From Casimicrobiaceae bacterium (GTDB lineage Bacteria > Pseudomonadota > Gammaproteobacteria > Burkholderiales > Casimicrobiaceae), in NCBI GenBank assembly GCA_026646885.1, contig JAPKHK010000005.1, forward strand, positions 1 through 64,000: a DNA stretch of 64,000 nt. The letters are read 5' to 3'. This document shows positions 45,390 through 53,937 of this stretch, piece by piece (within the stretch, counting starts at the first letter, position 1; every line of letters starts with the position of its first letter). A program made the position numbers and the translations under genes. The notes beneath the pieces were generated by a model. It had not been told where the DNA came from. It worked only from the letters and a program-made list of their open reading frames with translations, and did not search any database.

Positions 45390-45890
45390 ATGTCGAAATC
45401 CCCCCACAACATTCTGGTCCTCTGCACCGGCAACTCCTGCCGTTCCATTCTGGCCGAGGCCTTGTTCAACCACCTTGGCGCTGGACGTGTGCGCGCATAT
45501 TCCGCCGGCTCGCATCCGGCCGGGCGGGTGAATCCGCTCGCCCTGGAAACGCTGGCGCGGCATGGCATTCCCTGCGTCGATGCGCGCTCCAAGTCCTGGG
45601 ATGAATTCGCGGCCGCCGGCGCGCCGAGCGTCGATTTCATATTTACCGTCTGCGATCATGCCGCGCGCGAGGCCTGCCCCGTTTGGCCGGGGCAGCCGCG
45701 CACCATCCACTGGGGCATTCCCGATCCCGCGCTGGTGACTCCGGACGAGGCCCAGCGCGCCGCGTTCGAGGTCACCTTCGCGGCGCTCCATCAGCGCGTC
45801 ACCGCCTTTCTGGCGCTACCCCTGGAAACTCTTGATCTCGCCGCCGCCGCGGCGGCAGCGCGACAAATCCACACCGAGGCCGCTTCGTGA
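45390..45890 (+). CDS. arsC: arsenate reductase, low-molecular-weight phosphatase type
   Basis: A 166-residue LMW-PTPase-fold protein. The active-site loop is C12-TGNSC-R18 (CTGNSCRS) with the aspartate in GIPDPALV, and the resolving cysteines in FTVCDHAAREACPVWPG. This is the thioredoxin-coupled or glutaredoxin-coupled arsenate reductase group that turns arsenate into arsenite for export. Its stop overlaps the GTG of the ACR3 exporter (45887). No ArsR repressor gene is next to it. Confidence 0.88.
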   Translation: MSKSPHNILVLCTGNSCRSILAEALFNHLGAGRVRAYSAGSHPAGRVNPLALETLARHGIPCVDARSKSWDEFAAAGAPSVDFIFTVCDHAAREACPVWPGQPRTIHWGIPDPALVTPDEAQRAAFEVTFAALHQRVTAFLALPLETLDLAAAAAAARQIHTEAAS

Positions 45891-46939
45891 ACAGCCCAAC
45901 CCGCATGAGCGTGTTCGAGCGCTACCTCAGCGTCTGGGTGGCAGGGTGCATCGTCGCCGGCATCGCGTTTGGGCAGGTGTGGCAGGCGCCCTTTCAAGTA
46001 CTGGGCCGCCTTGAAGTGGCGAAGGTAAATCTGCCCGTGGGCCTTCTGATCTGGGTGATGATCATCCCGATGCTGGTGAAAGTGGATTTCGGCGCCTTGC
46101 ACGAAGTGCGCCAGCATGTGCGAGGCATAGGCGTGACCCTGTTCGTCAATTGGCTGGTCAAGCCCTTTTCGATGGCGCTGCTGGGCTGGCTGTTCATTCG
46201 GCAGCTCTTCGCGCCCTGGCTCCCCAGCGAGCAGATCGACAGTTACATCGCCGGGCTCATTCTGCTGGGTGCCGCACCCTGCACCGCGATGGTGTTCGTG
46301 TGGAGCCGGCTCTCCAACGGCGACCCGCTGTTCACGCTCTCGCAAGTTGCCCTAAACGACAGCATCATGGTGTTCGCCTTCGCGCCCATCGTCGGGCTGC
46401 TGCTGGGCATTTCGGCAATCACCGTACCCTGGGGCACGCTGGTCACTTCGGTGGTGCTCTACATCCTGATTCCCTTGTTGCTTGCCCAGGCCTGGCGCAA
46501 GGCGCTGCTCACCAAGGGTCAGGCGCATTTCGACGCCGTCATGGCGAAGCTCGGCCCCTGGTCGATCAGCGCACTCCTGGCCACCCTGGTGCTGCTCTTC
46601 GCCTTCCAGGGCAAAGCCATACTGGAGCAGCCGCTGATCATCGCGCTCCTGGCCATACCCATCCTCATCCAGGTGTTCTTCAACTCGGCCCTGGCCTACG
46701 GACTCAACCGCGCCCTGGGCGAGAAACACAGCGTCGCCTGTCCCTCGGCGCTGATCGGCGCTTCCAATTTCTTCGAGCTGGCGGTGGCTGCGGCCATCAG
46801 CCTGTTCGGCTTCGAGTCGGGCGCGGCGCTGGCCACCGTGGTGGGCGTGTTGATCGAAGTGCCGGTGATGCTGCTGGTGGTCAAGGTGGTCAACACCAGC
46901 AAAGGATGGTATGAAGAGGGCTCGAAGTGGGCAAAGTGA
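45887..46939 (+). CDS. acr3: ACR3 family arsenite exporter
   Basis: A 350-residue membrane protein with ten helices. The conserved cysteine helix LLGAAPCTAMVFVWSRLSNGDP and the second conserved segment IGASNFFELAVAAAISLFG, as well as QVALNDSIMVFAFAPIV, are diagnostic of ACR3. It exports arsenite using the proton-motive force. GTG start overlaps the arsC stop by 4 bp. The 3' end overlaps the next small gene by 13 bp, so arsC-acr3-DUF2798 form one unit. Confidence 0.93.
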   Translation: MNSPTRMSVFERYLSVWVAGCIVAGIAFGQVWQAPFQVLGRLEVAKVNLPVGLLIWVMIIPMLVKVDFGALHEVRQHVRGIGVTLFVNWLVKPFSMALLGWLFIRQLFAPWLPSEQIDSYIAGLILLGAAPCTAMVFVWSRLSNGDPLFTLSQVALNDSIMVFAFAPIVGLLLGISAITVPWGTLVTSVVLYILIPLLLAQAWRKALLTKGQAHFDAVMAKLGPWSISALLATLVLLFAFQGKAILEQPLIIALLAIPILIQVFFNSALAYGLNRALGEKHSVACPSALIGASNFFELAVAAAISLFGFESGAALATVVGVLIEVPVMLLVVKVVNTSKGWYEEGSKWAK

Positions 46940-47172
46940 GCGCGATTTTGCAAGTGAAGTTTCAGATAGTCTTTTCCCTGGTCATGGGCGCGATGATGGT
47001 GTTCCTTATGACTTTCGTCATTACTTTGGTCAACGTGGGTTGGGTGGACGACTTTCCGCGGCTTTGGGCCAAGGCTTTCGTCATCGCCTATGTCGTGGCG
47101 GTACCTCTGATCTATTTCATCGCACCCTTGGCGAGAAAACTGACGGCGCGGGTGCTCGGACAGGCCGGTTGA
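46927..47172 (+). CDS. DUF2798 family small membrane protein
   Basis: An 81-residue protein with two helices (about 10-38, VFSLVMGAMMVFLMTFVITLVN, and 48-70, FVIAYVVAVPLIYFIAPLARK). The pattern WAKAFVIAYVVAVPLIYFIAP(L)ARKL matches DUF2798. It starts with GTG inside the 3' end of acr3, so it is cotranslated with the arsenic genes. Function is unknown; a link to arsenite export is only positional. Confidence 0.8.
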   Translation: MGKVSAILQVKFQIVFSLVMGAMMVFLMTFVITLVNVGWVDDFPRLWAKAFVIAYVVAVPLIYFIAPLARKLTARVLGQAG

Positions 47173-47266
47173 ATGCCGGCCCGGGGGCTCCCGGCGCTTT
47201 GACCCAAATCAGGCGCCTTGGGCCGCGGCATCCTACAATGATGCCCATGCCGAGCAACTGCGAACC

Positions 47267-49024
47267 ATGCACCAAAGCCTGAGCCTCGTTTTGTTGCTGC
47301 TCACCGCGGCGCTTTTCGCCGTGGCCTTGGCGCGCCTGCTGCGCCTGCCCTCGCTGCTGGCTTACCTCGCCATCGGCATCGCCTTGGGACCGCACGCCTT
47401 GGGATGGCTGCCGCCCAGCGACGAAACGACCGAGCTGGCGGAGTTCGGCGTCGTTTTCCTGATGTTTTCCATCGGGCTCGAGTTTTCGCTCGCTCGCCTC
47501 ATGGCAATGCGCTGGCAGGTTTTTGGTTTGGGCGGGGCGCAGGTGGTGTTGACCACGCTGGCCAGCATGGCCATCGCCTATCTCGGCGGTCTGGCCTGGC
47601 AAGGAAGTCTCGCCCTCGGCGCCGCTTTTGCCATGTCCTCCACCGCCATCGTGGCCCGCCTCTTGGCGGAAAAGCTTGACCTTCATTCGGCTTCGGGGCG
47701 GCGCACCATGAGCGTACTGCTCTTTCAGGATCTGGCCGTGGTGCCCTTGCTGATCTTGATTCCGGCGCTCGCCGATACCAGCGGTCTTTTGCGCCACCTC
47801 GGCATCGCCCTGGGGCAGTCGGCGGCTATCCTGCTCCTGGTGGTGCTCGTCGGACGCCGGCTGATGCAGCAATGGTTCGATCTGGTTGTAAAAAGCCGCT
47901 CCAGCGAGCTGTTCATGCTCAACGTGCTGTGGGTCACCGTAGGTCTGGCATTTTTCACCCACTGGGCCGGACTGTCGCTGTCGCTGGGCGCCTTCCTCGG
48001 CGGCATGCTGATTTCGGAAACCATGTATCGGCATCAAGTGGAGGCCGATATCCGGCCTTTTCGCGACATTTTGTTAGGCCTTTTCTTCATCACCATCGGC
48101 GCCATGCTCGACCTCGCCGTGGTCTGGCAGCGCATCGACTGGGTGGCGCTGGTGGTGCTGGGGCTCGTGGTGGGCAAGGGCTTATTGATGCTGCTCCTGA
48201 CCCGCGGTTTCAGTGCCGACTGGGCGGTATCATTTCGCACCGCGGCGCAGTTGGCCCAAGCGGGAGAGTTCGGCTTCGTGCTGCTGACGCTGGCCAGCAC
48301 CAGCGGGTTGCTGCCGGCCGAAATCACCCAGCCCTCCCTTGCCGGCATGCTGCTTTCCATGCTGATTGCCCCGCTTCTGATCGAGCAAGCCAGGCGATTG
48401 GCCGAGCGTTTGCCGCGGCAGGCGGCCACCGAGGAAGCCGAGAGTTTGCGCTTGGTGAGCGCCAAGGCCGAAAGCGTACGGGACCATGCCATCATCTGCG
48501 GCTTCGGGCGCAGTGGCCAAGCAGTGGCGCGTTTCCTGGCGCGCGAAGCGATTCCCTTCATCGCCCTGGACATCGACCGACAGCGCGTGCACCAGGCGCT
48601 GGGGGCCGGTGAGAACGTGGTCTTCGGCGACGCCGACCGGGAGGAAGTGCTGCTCGCCGCGGGGCTCAAGCGGGCGCGCATTCTGGTGGTGACTTTTCCG
48701 GAAATCGGCGCGGCCTTGCGCGTCTTGGCGCATGCGCGGGTGCATAAGCCCGATCTACCGGTGGTCGTGCGTGCCGCCGATGACAGCCAGCTCGAACAGT
48801 TGAAGCGTGCCGGTGCCAGCGAAGTAGTACCCGAAGTTCTAGAGGGCAGCCTCATGCTGGCGGCGCAAACGCTGACTCGCCTCGACGTGCCGCTGCGGCG
48901 CGTGCTCAAAGAGATCGAAGCCGCTCGTGAGCAGCGTTATGATTTGCTGCGCGAGCGCTACCTCGCGCCCGCAGAGGCGCCGCCGCCATCAAGCACAGCT
49001 GCGGATCGATCCACCGGTTCCTGA
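47267..49024 (+). CDS. CPA2 Kef-type antiporter with TrkA_N domain
   Basis: A 585-residue Kef-like protein: Na_H_Exchanger domain (~1-385, e.g. FGVVFLMFSIGLEFSLARLMA, AAFAMSSTAIVARLLAEK, SVLLFQDLAVVPLLIL), TrkA_N domain with GFGRSGQAVARFLAREAIPF (~405) and a short acidic/basic tail. It is closely similar in layout to the proteins at 5020 and 9617. TACAAT (47234-47239) is a possible -10 for this gene. The adjoining gene cluster is for arsenic, so the cation link is by family only. Confidence 0.92.
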   Translation: MHQSLSLVLLLLTAALFAVALARLLRLPSLLAYLAIGIALGPHALGWLPPSDETTELAEFGVVFLMFSIGLEFSLARLMAMRWQVFGLGGAQVVLTTLASMAIAYLGGLAWQGSLALGAAFAMSSTAIVARLLAEKLDLHSASGRRTMSVLLFQDLAVVPLLILIPALADTSGLLRHLGIALGQSAAILLLVVLVGRRLMQQWFDLVVKSRSSELFMLNVLWVTVGLAFFTHWAGLSLSLGAFLGGMLISETMYRHQVEADIRPFRDILLGLFFITIGAMLDLAVVWQRIDWVALVVLGLVVGKGLLMLLLTRGFSADWAVSFRTAAQLAQAGEFGFVLLTLASTSGLLPAEITQPSLAGMLLSMLIAPLLIEQARRLAERLPRQAATEEAESLRLVSAKAESVRDHAIICGFGRSGQAVARFLAREAIPFIALDIDRQRVHQALGAGENVVFGDADREEVLLAAGLKRARILVVTFPEIGAALRVLAHARVHKPDLPVVVRAADDSQLEQLKRAGASEVVPEVLEGSLMLAAQTLTRLDVPLRRVLKEIEAAREQRYDLLRERYLAPAEAPPPSSTAADRSTGS

Positions 49025-49144
49025 TTGCGCAATCGCGCTCGACATCGGCCCGTCTATCCCCTAAGATGCCGGGCGTTTCGTTCTGCCCTTCCGGGCAAAA
49101 CAGATCAACGTATCTCGGTAATTTTGCCAACCTCAGGAGTGGTC

Positions 49145-50149
49145 ATGTCTCGATCCATCACCCGCGCGGTTCTGCTCGCCTCGCTTCTCGGCGCTGCCTT
49201 CACGGCAAGCGCCGTGCAGCGCACCTTTGTCTCCACGAGTGGCAGCGACAGCAACACCGCGACCAACTGCGCCAAGGCCACACCCTGCCGCGGATTTGCC
49301 GCAGCCCTGACGGTCACCGACGGCGGCGGCGAAATTATCGTGCTCGATTCCGGCGGGTACGGGTCAGTCACCATCGCCCAGTCGGTATCGATCATCGCGC
49401 CCGAGGGCGTTTATGCCGGGATCAGCGTCTTCTCCGGCAATGGCGTGACGATCGCCTCCGCCGGCGTGCGGGTTGTGCTGCGTGGCCTGAGCATCAACGG
49501 GTTGGGCGGTGACTATGGCATCCATATGAGCGATGGCGCCAGCCTTACCGTCGCCAATTGCGTGGTCTCCGGTTTCTCCACCTCGATCCGCGCCGGGCTC
49601 TTTCTGGACGCGCCGGCCGCGCTGACGGTGACCGAATCGATGTTCCAGGGTAATCACTATGGTGCGCGGATTCGGTCTGGCGCAACCGCCCGGATCAGTG
49701 ACAGCAAATTCCTACGCAACGCATCCATCGGCGTATGGGTCGAGTCTGTTTCGAGCGGTACCACCCGGGTTTCCGCGGAGCGAACCGTGGCCAGCGGCAA
49801 CGACACCGGATTCGACGTCAGTGCCACCTCCGGGAATGCCTATTTGGCGATTCGAAACTCCGTCGCCAACGAAAACGGGAATTATGGTTTGTCTGCCAGC
49901 TCCTCGGGCAGCGGAAGCAGCGTCGCCAGCGCTAGTGCCAGCGTGCTATCTCACAACGGGTCTGTGGGGGCTTTTGCCAGCGGTGACAACACGCGGATGG
50001 TCGTCGACGGCAACCTGATTGCTCGCAATGCCTTCTATGGCCTGTATCAGCAGAGCAACGCCGTTCTAACCACGACCGGCGGGAATTCGGTCAATGCCAA
50101 CGGCGTTGCGGCTAGCGGCGGCACGATTACCAGCGCGTCCAGGATGTAG
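49145..50149 (+). CDS. secreted right-handed beta-helix protein, paralogue 1
   Basis: A 334-residue exported protein. A signal peptide (AVLLASLLGAAFTASAV) precedes the family start QRTFVSTSGSDSNTATNC and the cysteine pair with PCRGFAAALTVT. Then come short repeats, GISVFSGNGVTIA.., VVLRGLSING.., TESMFQGNHYGARI.., HNGSVGAFASGD.., typical of pectate-lyase-type parallel beta-helices. CAGGAG (49136-49141) serves the ATG at 49145. No catalytic acids are recognisable, so it may bind carbohydrate or be a structural surface protein. Three related copies are in the window. Confidence 0.85.
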   Translation: MSRSITRAVLLASLLGAAFTASAVQRTFVSTSGSDSNTATNCAKATPCRGFAAALTVTDGGGEIIVLDSGGYGSVTIAQSVSIIAPEGVYAGISVFSGNGVTIASAGVRVVLRGLSINGLGGDYGIHMSDGASLTVANCVVSGFSTSIRAGLFLDAPAALTVTESMFQGNHYGARIRSGATARISDSKFLRNASIGVWVESVSSGTTRVSAERTVASGNDTGFDVSATSGNAYLAIRNSVANENGNYGLSASSSGSGSSVASASASVLSHNGSVGAFASGDNTRMVVDGNLIARNAFYGLYQQSNAVLTTTGGNSVNANGVAASGGTITSASRM

Positions 50150-50240
50150 CCTGCGCGGGGGCGCATCGCCTTTGCCGGCGATCCTTGTGCCCTCGCTTTG
50201 ACGCGACCTTCCAAGATTCGACTTTCAAGCGGAGAACTCC

Positions 50241-51248
50241 ATGTTTCCTTCGATTCCTACCCCGATTCTGCTGGCTTTGGGACTCGCCCTGAGCGGCCAA
50301 GCCCTGGCGGTTCAACGCACCTTCGTTTCCACTAGCGGCAGTGACAGCAACACCGCGAGCAATTGCGCCAAGGCCAGCCCCTGTCGCGGCTTCACCGCGG
50401 CGCTCACGGTCACCGACAGCGGCGGCGAAATCATCGTGCTCGACTCCGGCGGGTATGGCCCGGTGACGATCGACAAGTCGGTGTCGATCATCGCCCCGCG
50501 CGGCGTTTACGCCGGTATCAGCGTCTTCTCCGGCAACGGAGTGACCATCGCCACACCCGGAGTGCACGTGGTGCTGCGCGGTCTGTCCATCAATCGCTTA
50601 GGCGGCGACAACGGCATATCCATGAGCGCTGGCGCCAGCCTGTCGGTGGAGAACTGCGAGGTATCCAATTTCGCTGGCGCCTGGATGGCCGGACTCTCGA
50701 TAGAGACCCCCGCCGTAGTGAGCGTCACCCATTCCCGTTTCGAGGGAAATTATTACGGCGCATGGTTCACTGGGGGCGCCACCGCGCGCTTGACCGACAG
50801 TTGGTTCCTGCGCAATCAGGCACACGGGGTATATGTTCGCTCCAGTGCCACGGGAACAACCCAGGTATCAGCCGAGCGAACGGTGAGCAGCGGCAACGGA
50901 GGCGCCGGATTTGATGCCTACGCCACCGCGGGCAGCGTTGTGGTCGCCGTCAGCAATTCCATGACTACCGAAAACGGTCTCTATGGCTTGGAGGTCCAGA
51001 GCACGGACACCGGAACCGCCGAAGCGAACCTCACCAACACGCTGGTTTCACACAACACCGATATCGGCGTGTACGCCTACGGAAGCGCAACGCGCCTGCT
51101 CATCAGTGGGAACACCATCACCCGAAACAACGATTACGGGCTCTATCAGGCGGGATCCGCGACATTTCTCTCGACGGGCAACAACAGCGTCAGAGAAAAT
51201 GCGCTGGGCGCGAGTTCGGGCACGATCACGCCGTTGGCGATGCTATAG
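50241..51248 (+). CDS. secreted right-handed beta-helix protein, paralogue 2
   Basis: A 335-residue exported protein, signal peptide up to about SGQALAV, then QRTFVSTSGSDSNTASNC and PCRGFTAALTVTDSGGEIIV. The N-terminal ~130 residues are strongly conserved with the other three copies; the repeats behind it (HSRFEGNYYGAWF, TENGLYGLEV, HNTDIGVYAYG, TRNNDYGLYQ) diverge more. It ends with a serine/threonine-rich stretch like the others (GTITPLAML). It follows paralogue 1 by 91 bp. Confidence 0.85.
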   Translation: MFPSIPTPILLALGLALSGQALAVQRTFVSTSGSDSNTASNCAKASPCRGFTAALTVTDSGGEIIVLDSGGYGPVTIDKSVSIIAPRGVYAGISVFSGNGVTIATPGVHVVLRGLSINRLGGDNGISMSAGASLSVENCEVSNFAGAWMAGLSIETPAVVSVTHSRFEGNYYGAWFTGGATARLTDSWFLRNQAHGVYVRSSATGTTQVSAERTVSSGNGGAGFDAYATAGSVVVAVSNSMTTENGLYGLEVQSTDTGTAEANLTNTLVSHNTDIGVYAYGSATRLLISGNTITRNNDYGLYQAGSATFLSTGNNSVRENALGASSGTITPLAML

Positions 51249-51301
51249 CTTCGAAGCGGCTCGGGCGCCCCTGCGACCGCGCGGCGCTCCAGCGCCTGGA
51301 C

Positions 51302-52138
51302 CTACTGCGCAAACCGCGCCAGGGTCGGATCGTTGGGGCGCGCCCTGGCCAGTCGCGCCCAGACCGCCTTGGCCTCGGTTCGCAGCCATAGGCTTTCCAG
51401 CAAACCCGCATAAAGCGCCCACTGGGCCACGGTGGCCTCGGCCGGTGGTCGGCGGGCGTCCACCAGCGCCACTTCATCCTCCTGAAGCACGCGAAAGACT
51501 TTGCGCTTCACGGTCTTGGGTGTGCCATCGTCTTCGATCAGGGTCCAGGAATAGGATTCTCCCCGTCGCAAGGCCTGATCGGCTGCCAAGCGCAGGCTTC
51601 CCCCCGCCGCCAAAGGAGCGCGGACGACGAGCTTGGCGTCCCGGTCGAATACCGCCAGGAAGAGGCCCTCCGTCACGCCGGAGTACTCGAATTCGGGTGT
51701 GGTTTCGCGCACCGCGCCTTGGTGCACGGGCGACACCAGCGGGTCGATGTTGCGCATGCTGATCGCCGCCTGCTGCTGGCGCCGGGTAATGCCCTGGCTG
51801 GCGGCAACGACATCTTGGGGATGCAGCGCACGCTCTTGGGGGTTGAGACCATAAATCATCTCGATGCCCTCCTCCCCGACCTTGAGCCTAGCCGGTCCGA
51901 GAAAGGAGAGCTCGGCGCCACGGGCGTAGAAGGTGGCAACAAGCCTGGCACCGCGCCCCAAACCGATCTGCACGCCCGGTTCGAGGGTGGTGAAGAGGTG
52001 CACGTCCTGCACCGTCGGCTTGACGAATTGAACCGCACCGACCACATCCAGCACCATGCCCACCGGCTCGGCGGCACTCGTCTGGCTTCCCATCGCTGCC
52101 CACAGCAGGCCGCAGCATACTATCCAGCGCTTCATCAT
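51302..52138 (-). CDS. exported FecR-like domain protein
   Basis: A 278-residue protein with a signal peptide (CCGLLWAAMGSQTSAAE) and a FecR-like beta-domain (~26-115): DVVGAVQFV.., LEPGVQIGLGRGARLVATF and ELSFLGPARLKV. The rest has alpha/beta and a helical TPR-like tail (AQWALYAGLLESLWLRTEAKAVWARL). It starts in the ATGATGA that also ends the adenylate cyclase gene. FecR-domain proteins are often found next to CHASE2 cyclases, which suggests a periplasmic partner for the cyclase sensor domain. Confidence 0.75.
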   Translation of the reverse strand: MMKRWIVCCGLLWAAMGSQTSAAEPVGMVLDVVGAVQFVKPTVQDVHLFTTLEPGVQIGLGRGARLVATFYARGAELSFLGPARLKVGEEGIEMIYGLNPQERALHPQDVVAASQGITRRQQQAAISMRNIDPLVSPVHQGAVRETTPEFEYSGVTEGLFLAVFDRDAKLVVRAPLAAGGSLRLAADQALRRGESYSWTLIEDDGTPKTVKRKVFRVLQEDEVALVDARRPPAEATVAQWALYAGLLESLWLRTEAKAVWARLARARPNDPTLARFAQ

Positions 52139-53937
52139 TCTTCCTTCAGACCCATCAATTCGAGTTCGCCCCGGCCGCGCACCGCACGCAAGCCCAGCGC
52201 CGCGAAACCTGCGGGCTGGCCAGCTTGCTCCCAGGCCAGCCGCGATACCACCATGAGTTGCTGCAAATCCTTGGTTTGTTCTTCCAGGCGCGCCGCCACG
52301 TTGACGACGTCCCCGATCACCGTGAATTCATAGCGCGCCGCCGAGCCGACCGCGCCGGCGAGCACCTCGCCGCAGTGTACGCCAATGCCGATCTTGAGCG
52401 GCGTCTCGGAATGCGCGGCGTTGAATTCCTTGACCGCGGCCAGCATCGCCTGGCCGGCCGCCAGCGCCGCCTGGGCAGGATCGGGCATGGTCTCGGGATA
52501 GCCGAAGACGACCATGATGCCGTCGCCGATGAACTTGTCGATAGTGCCGCCGTGCTGGTGTATGGCTTCGGTCATGCGCGCGAGATAGGCGTTGAGCAAG
52601 GCGAAAATCTCCCGCGGCGGCCGGGTAGCGGCAAGGGTGGTGAAACCGCGGATATCGGCGAAAAGCACCGCTACGCGCACGCTCTCGCCACGGCGATCGG
52701 GGGTGACGCGCCCATCCAGCAGGGCCTTGAGCACTTGCGGGCTCACGAAACCCTGAAAGGAGCGCCGCAACAAACGCCGCTCCCGCTCCACGCGCCAGTA
52801 ATCGACCCCGGCACGCCCCAAAAAAGCGCCCAGCAAGGTCAGAAGCGGCAGTACCGGCGAGAAAAAAATCCCCGCCTTCCAGGCAAAGCCAGTGCCTCCG
52901 ACCAGCAGCAGGGCCGCGACCGGCATCGCGCCGACGGCCAGACGCAGGCGCGGCAGCAAGGCCAAGGCCGCGCTCACAGCGGCCAGGGCGATCGTCACGG
53001 CGCCCGGGGCGGGCCGCAGTCCGCCCCCACTGGCTGCGCTGCGCAGCATCTGTGCATGCAGCAAGACGCCGGGTACGAAGAGTCCATCCGGTTCGGCCTG
53101 CGCCAAGGGCAGCGGTGCGCGCAGCCGATCCTCGAAGCGCAAGGTCGAACCCAGCAATACCGTTCGCCCGACGAAGGCGTCGCGCAATCGTTCGCGGGCG
53201 CCTTCACGCACCCAGGCGAGAATCTCAGTGAAACGCAGTGTCACAAACGGCGCCCCCAGGGCGAAATCGATGTAACGCACTTCCCCCGCTTCGAAGGCGG
53301 TGCCTGCCAGAGCATAAGACAAGGGCGGCGGACCATTCTTGGGCTGGCAAACGCCGCCGGGCAAACGGCGCACCACGCCATCCTCATCGGGGCAGATCAG
53401 TACCGAGGCCAGGGCGCCCGACTCGCGCCCGCCCCGCGCCGCCGCCAGGAAATCGATCTGTATCGGCCGAAAGCGCTTTGGACCAGGCTCCCAAGTCGCG
53501 CCGAGGCGCACATCGAGCTGCCGGCTAGCGGCATGCAAGGCACGCAGCAGCACTAGATCGTAGGAGAATTCCGGCTGATCGCGGCGCTGCAGGTGCCGCG
53601 CGGTCTTCTGCGGCAAGATGATATCCACTCCGACGGCGCGCGCCTCGCCCAAGCGCAGTCCGTCGAAAAAAAGTGCGAGGTCTTCATGCATCAGCGCCAA
53701 GGGCTCGCGCCGGGCATCGACATACGCGTCGTCGATGCCCACCACCACCGGGTCCAGAGCCGGCACTCCGGATGCGCCGCCACGAGCCCAGCGGGCGGCA
53801 TGGTCGAAACTTGCCCGATGCAATGGATCGAGCACCCCGCTGCCGTCGAGCGCCAGCAGCAGGGCCAGGAGTGCCCCCAAAAGCATGAGCAGCGCGCCCC
53901 GCCGCCCAGGTTCGGGCGCGCTCCCGGCCGCAATCAT
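52135..53937 (-). CDS. CHASE2-domain class III adenylate cyclase
   Basis: A 600-residue protein: N-terminal helix, periplasmic CHASE2 sensor (~40-290, PLHRASFDHAARW, VVVGIDDAYVD, FVGRTVLLGS), two to three helices (~310-375), and a class III cyclase domain (~410-590). The metal aspartates are in VLFADIRGFTTL and FIGDGIMVVFG, the adenine-specifying lysine in IDKFIGDGI, and VIGDVVNVAARLE supplies the second specificity aspartate and the transition-state N and R. It should make cAMP. It overlaps both flanking genes by 4 bp. Confidence 0.92.
   Translation of the reverse strand: MIAAGSAPEPGRRGALLMLLGALLALLLALDGSGVLDPLHRASFDHAARWARGGASGVPALDPVVVGIDDAYVDARREPLALMHEDLALFFDGLRLGEARAVGVDIILPQKTARHLQRRDQPEFSYDLVLLRALHAASRQLDVRLGATWEPGPKRFRPIQIDFLAAARGGRESGALASVLICPDEDGVVRRLPGGVCQPKNGPPPLSYALAGTAFEAGEVRYIDFALGAPFVTLRFTEILAWVREGARERLRDAFVGRTVLLGSTLRFEDRLRAPLPLAQAEPDGLFVPGVLLHAQMLRSAASGGGLRPAPGAVTIALAAVSAALALLPRLRLAVGAMPVAALLLVGGTGFAWKAGIFFSPVLPLLTLLGAFLGRAGVDYWRVERERRLLRRSFQGFVSPQVLKALLDGRVTPDRRGESVRVAVLFADIRGFTTLAATRPPREIFALLNAYLARMTEAIHQHGGTIDKFIGDGIMVVFGYPETMPDPAQAALAAGQAMLAAVKEFNAAHSETPLKIGIGVHCGEVLAGAVGSAARYEFTVIGDVVNVAARLEEQTKDLQQLMVVSRLAWEQAGQPAGFAALGLRAVRGRGELELMGLKEE

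Noticed and set aside
51283-51296. GGCGCT-CC-AGCGCC hairpin between convergent genes
   Set aside because: Only 6 bp with a 2-base loop and no T-tract; too weak to call a terminator.
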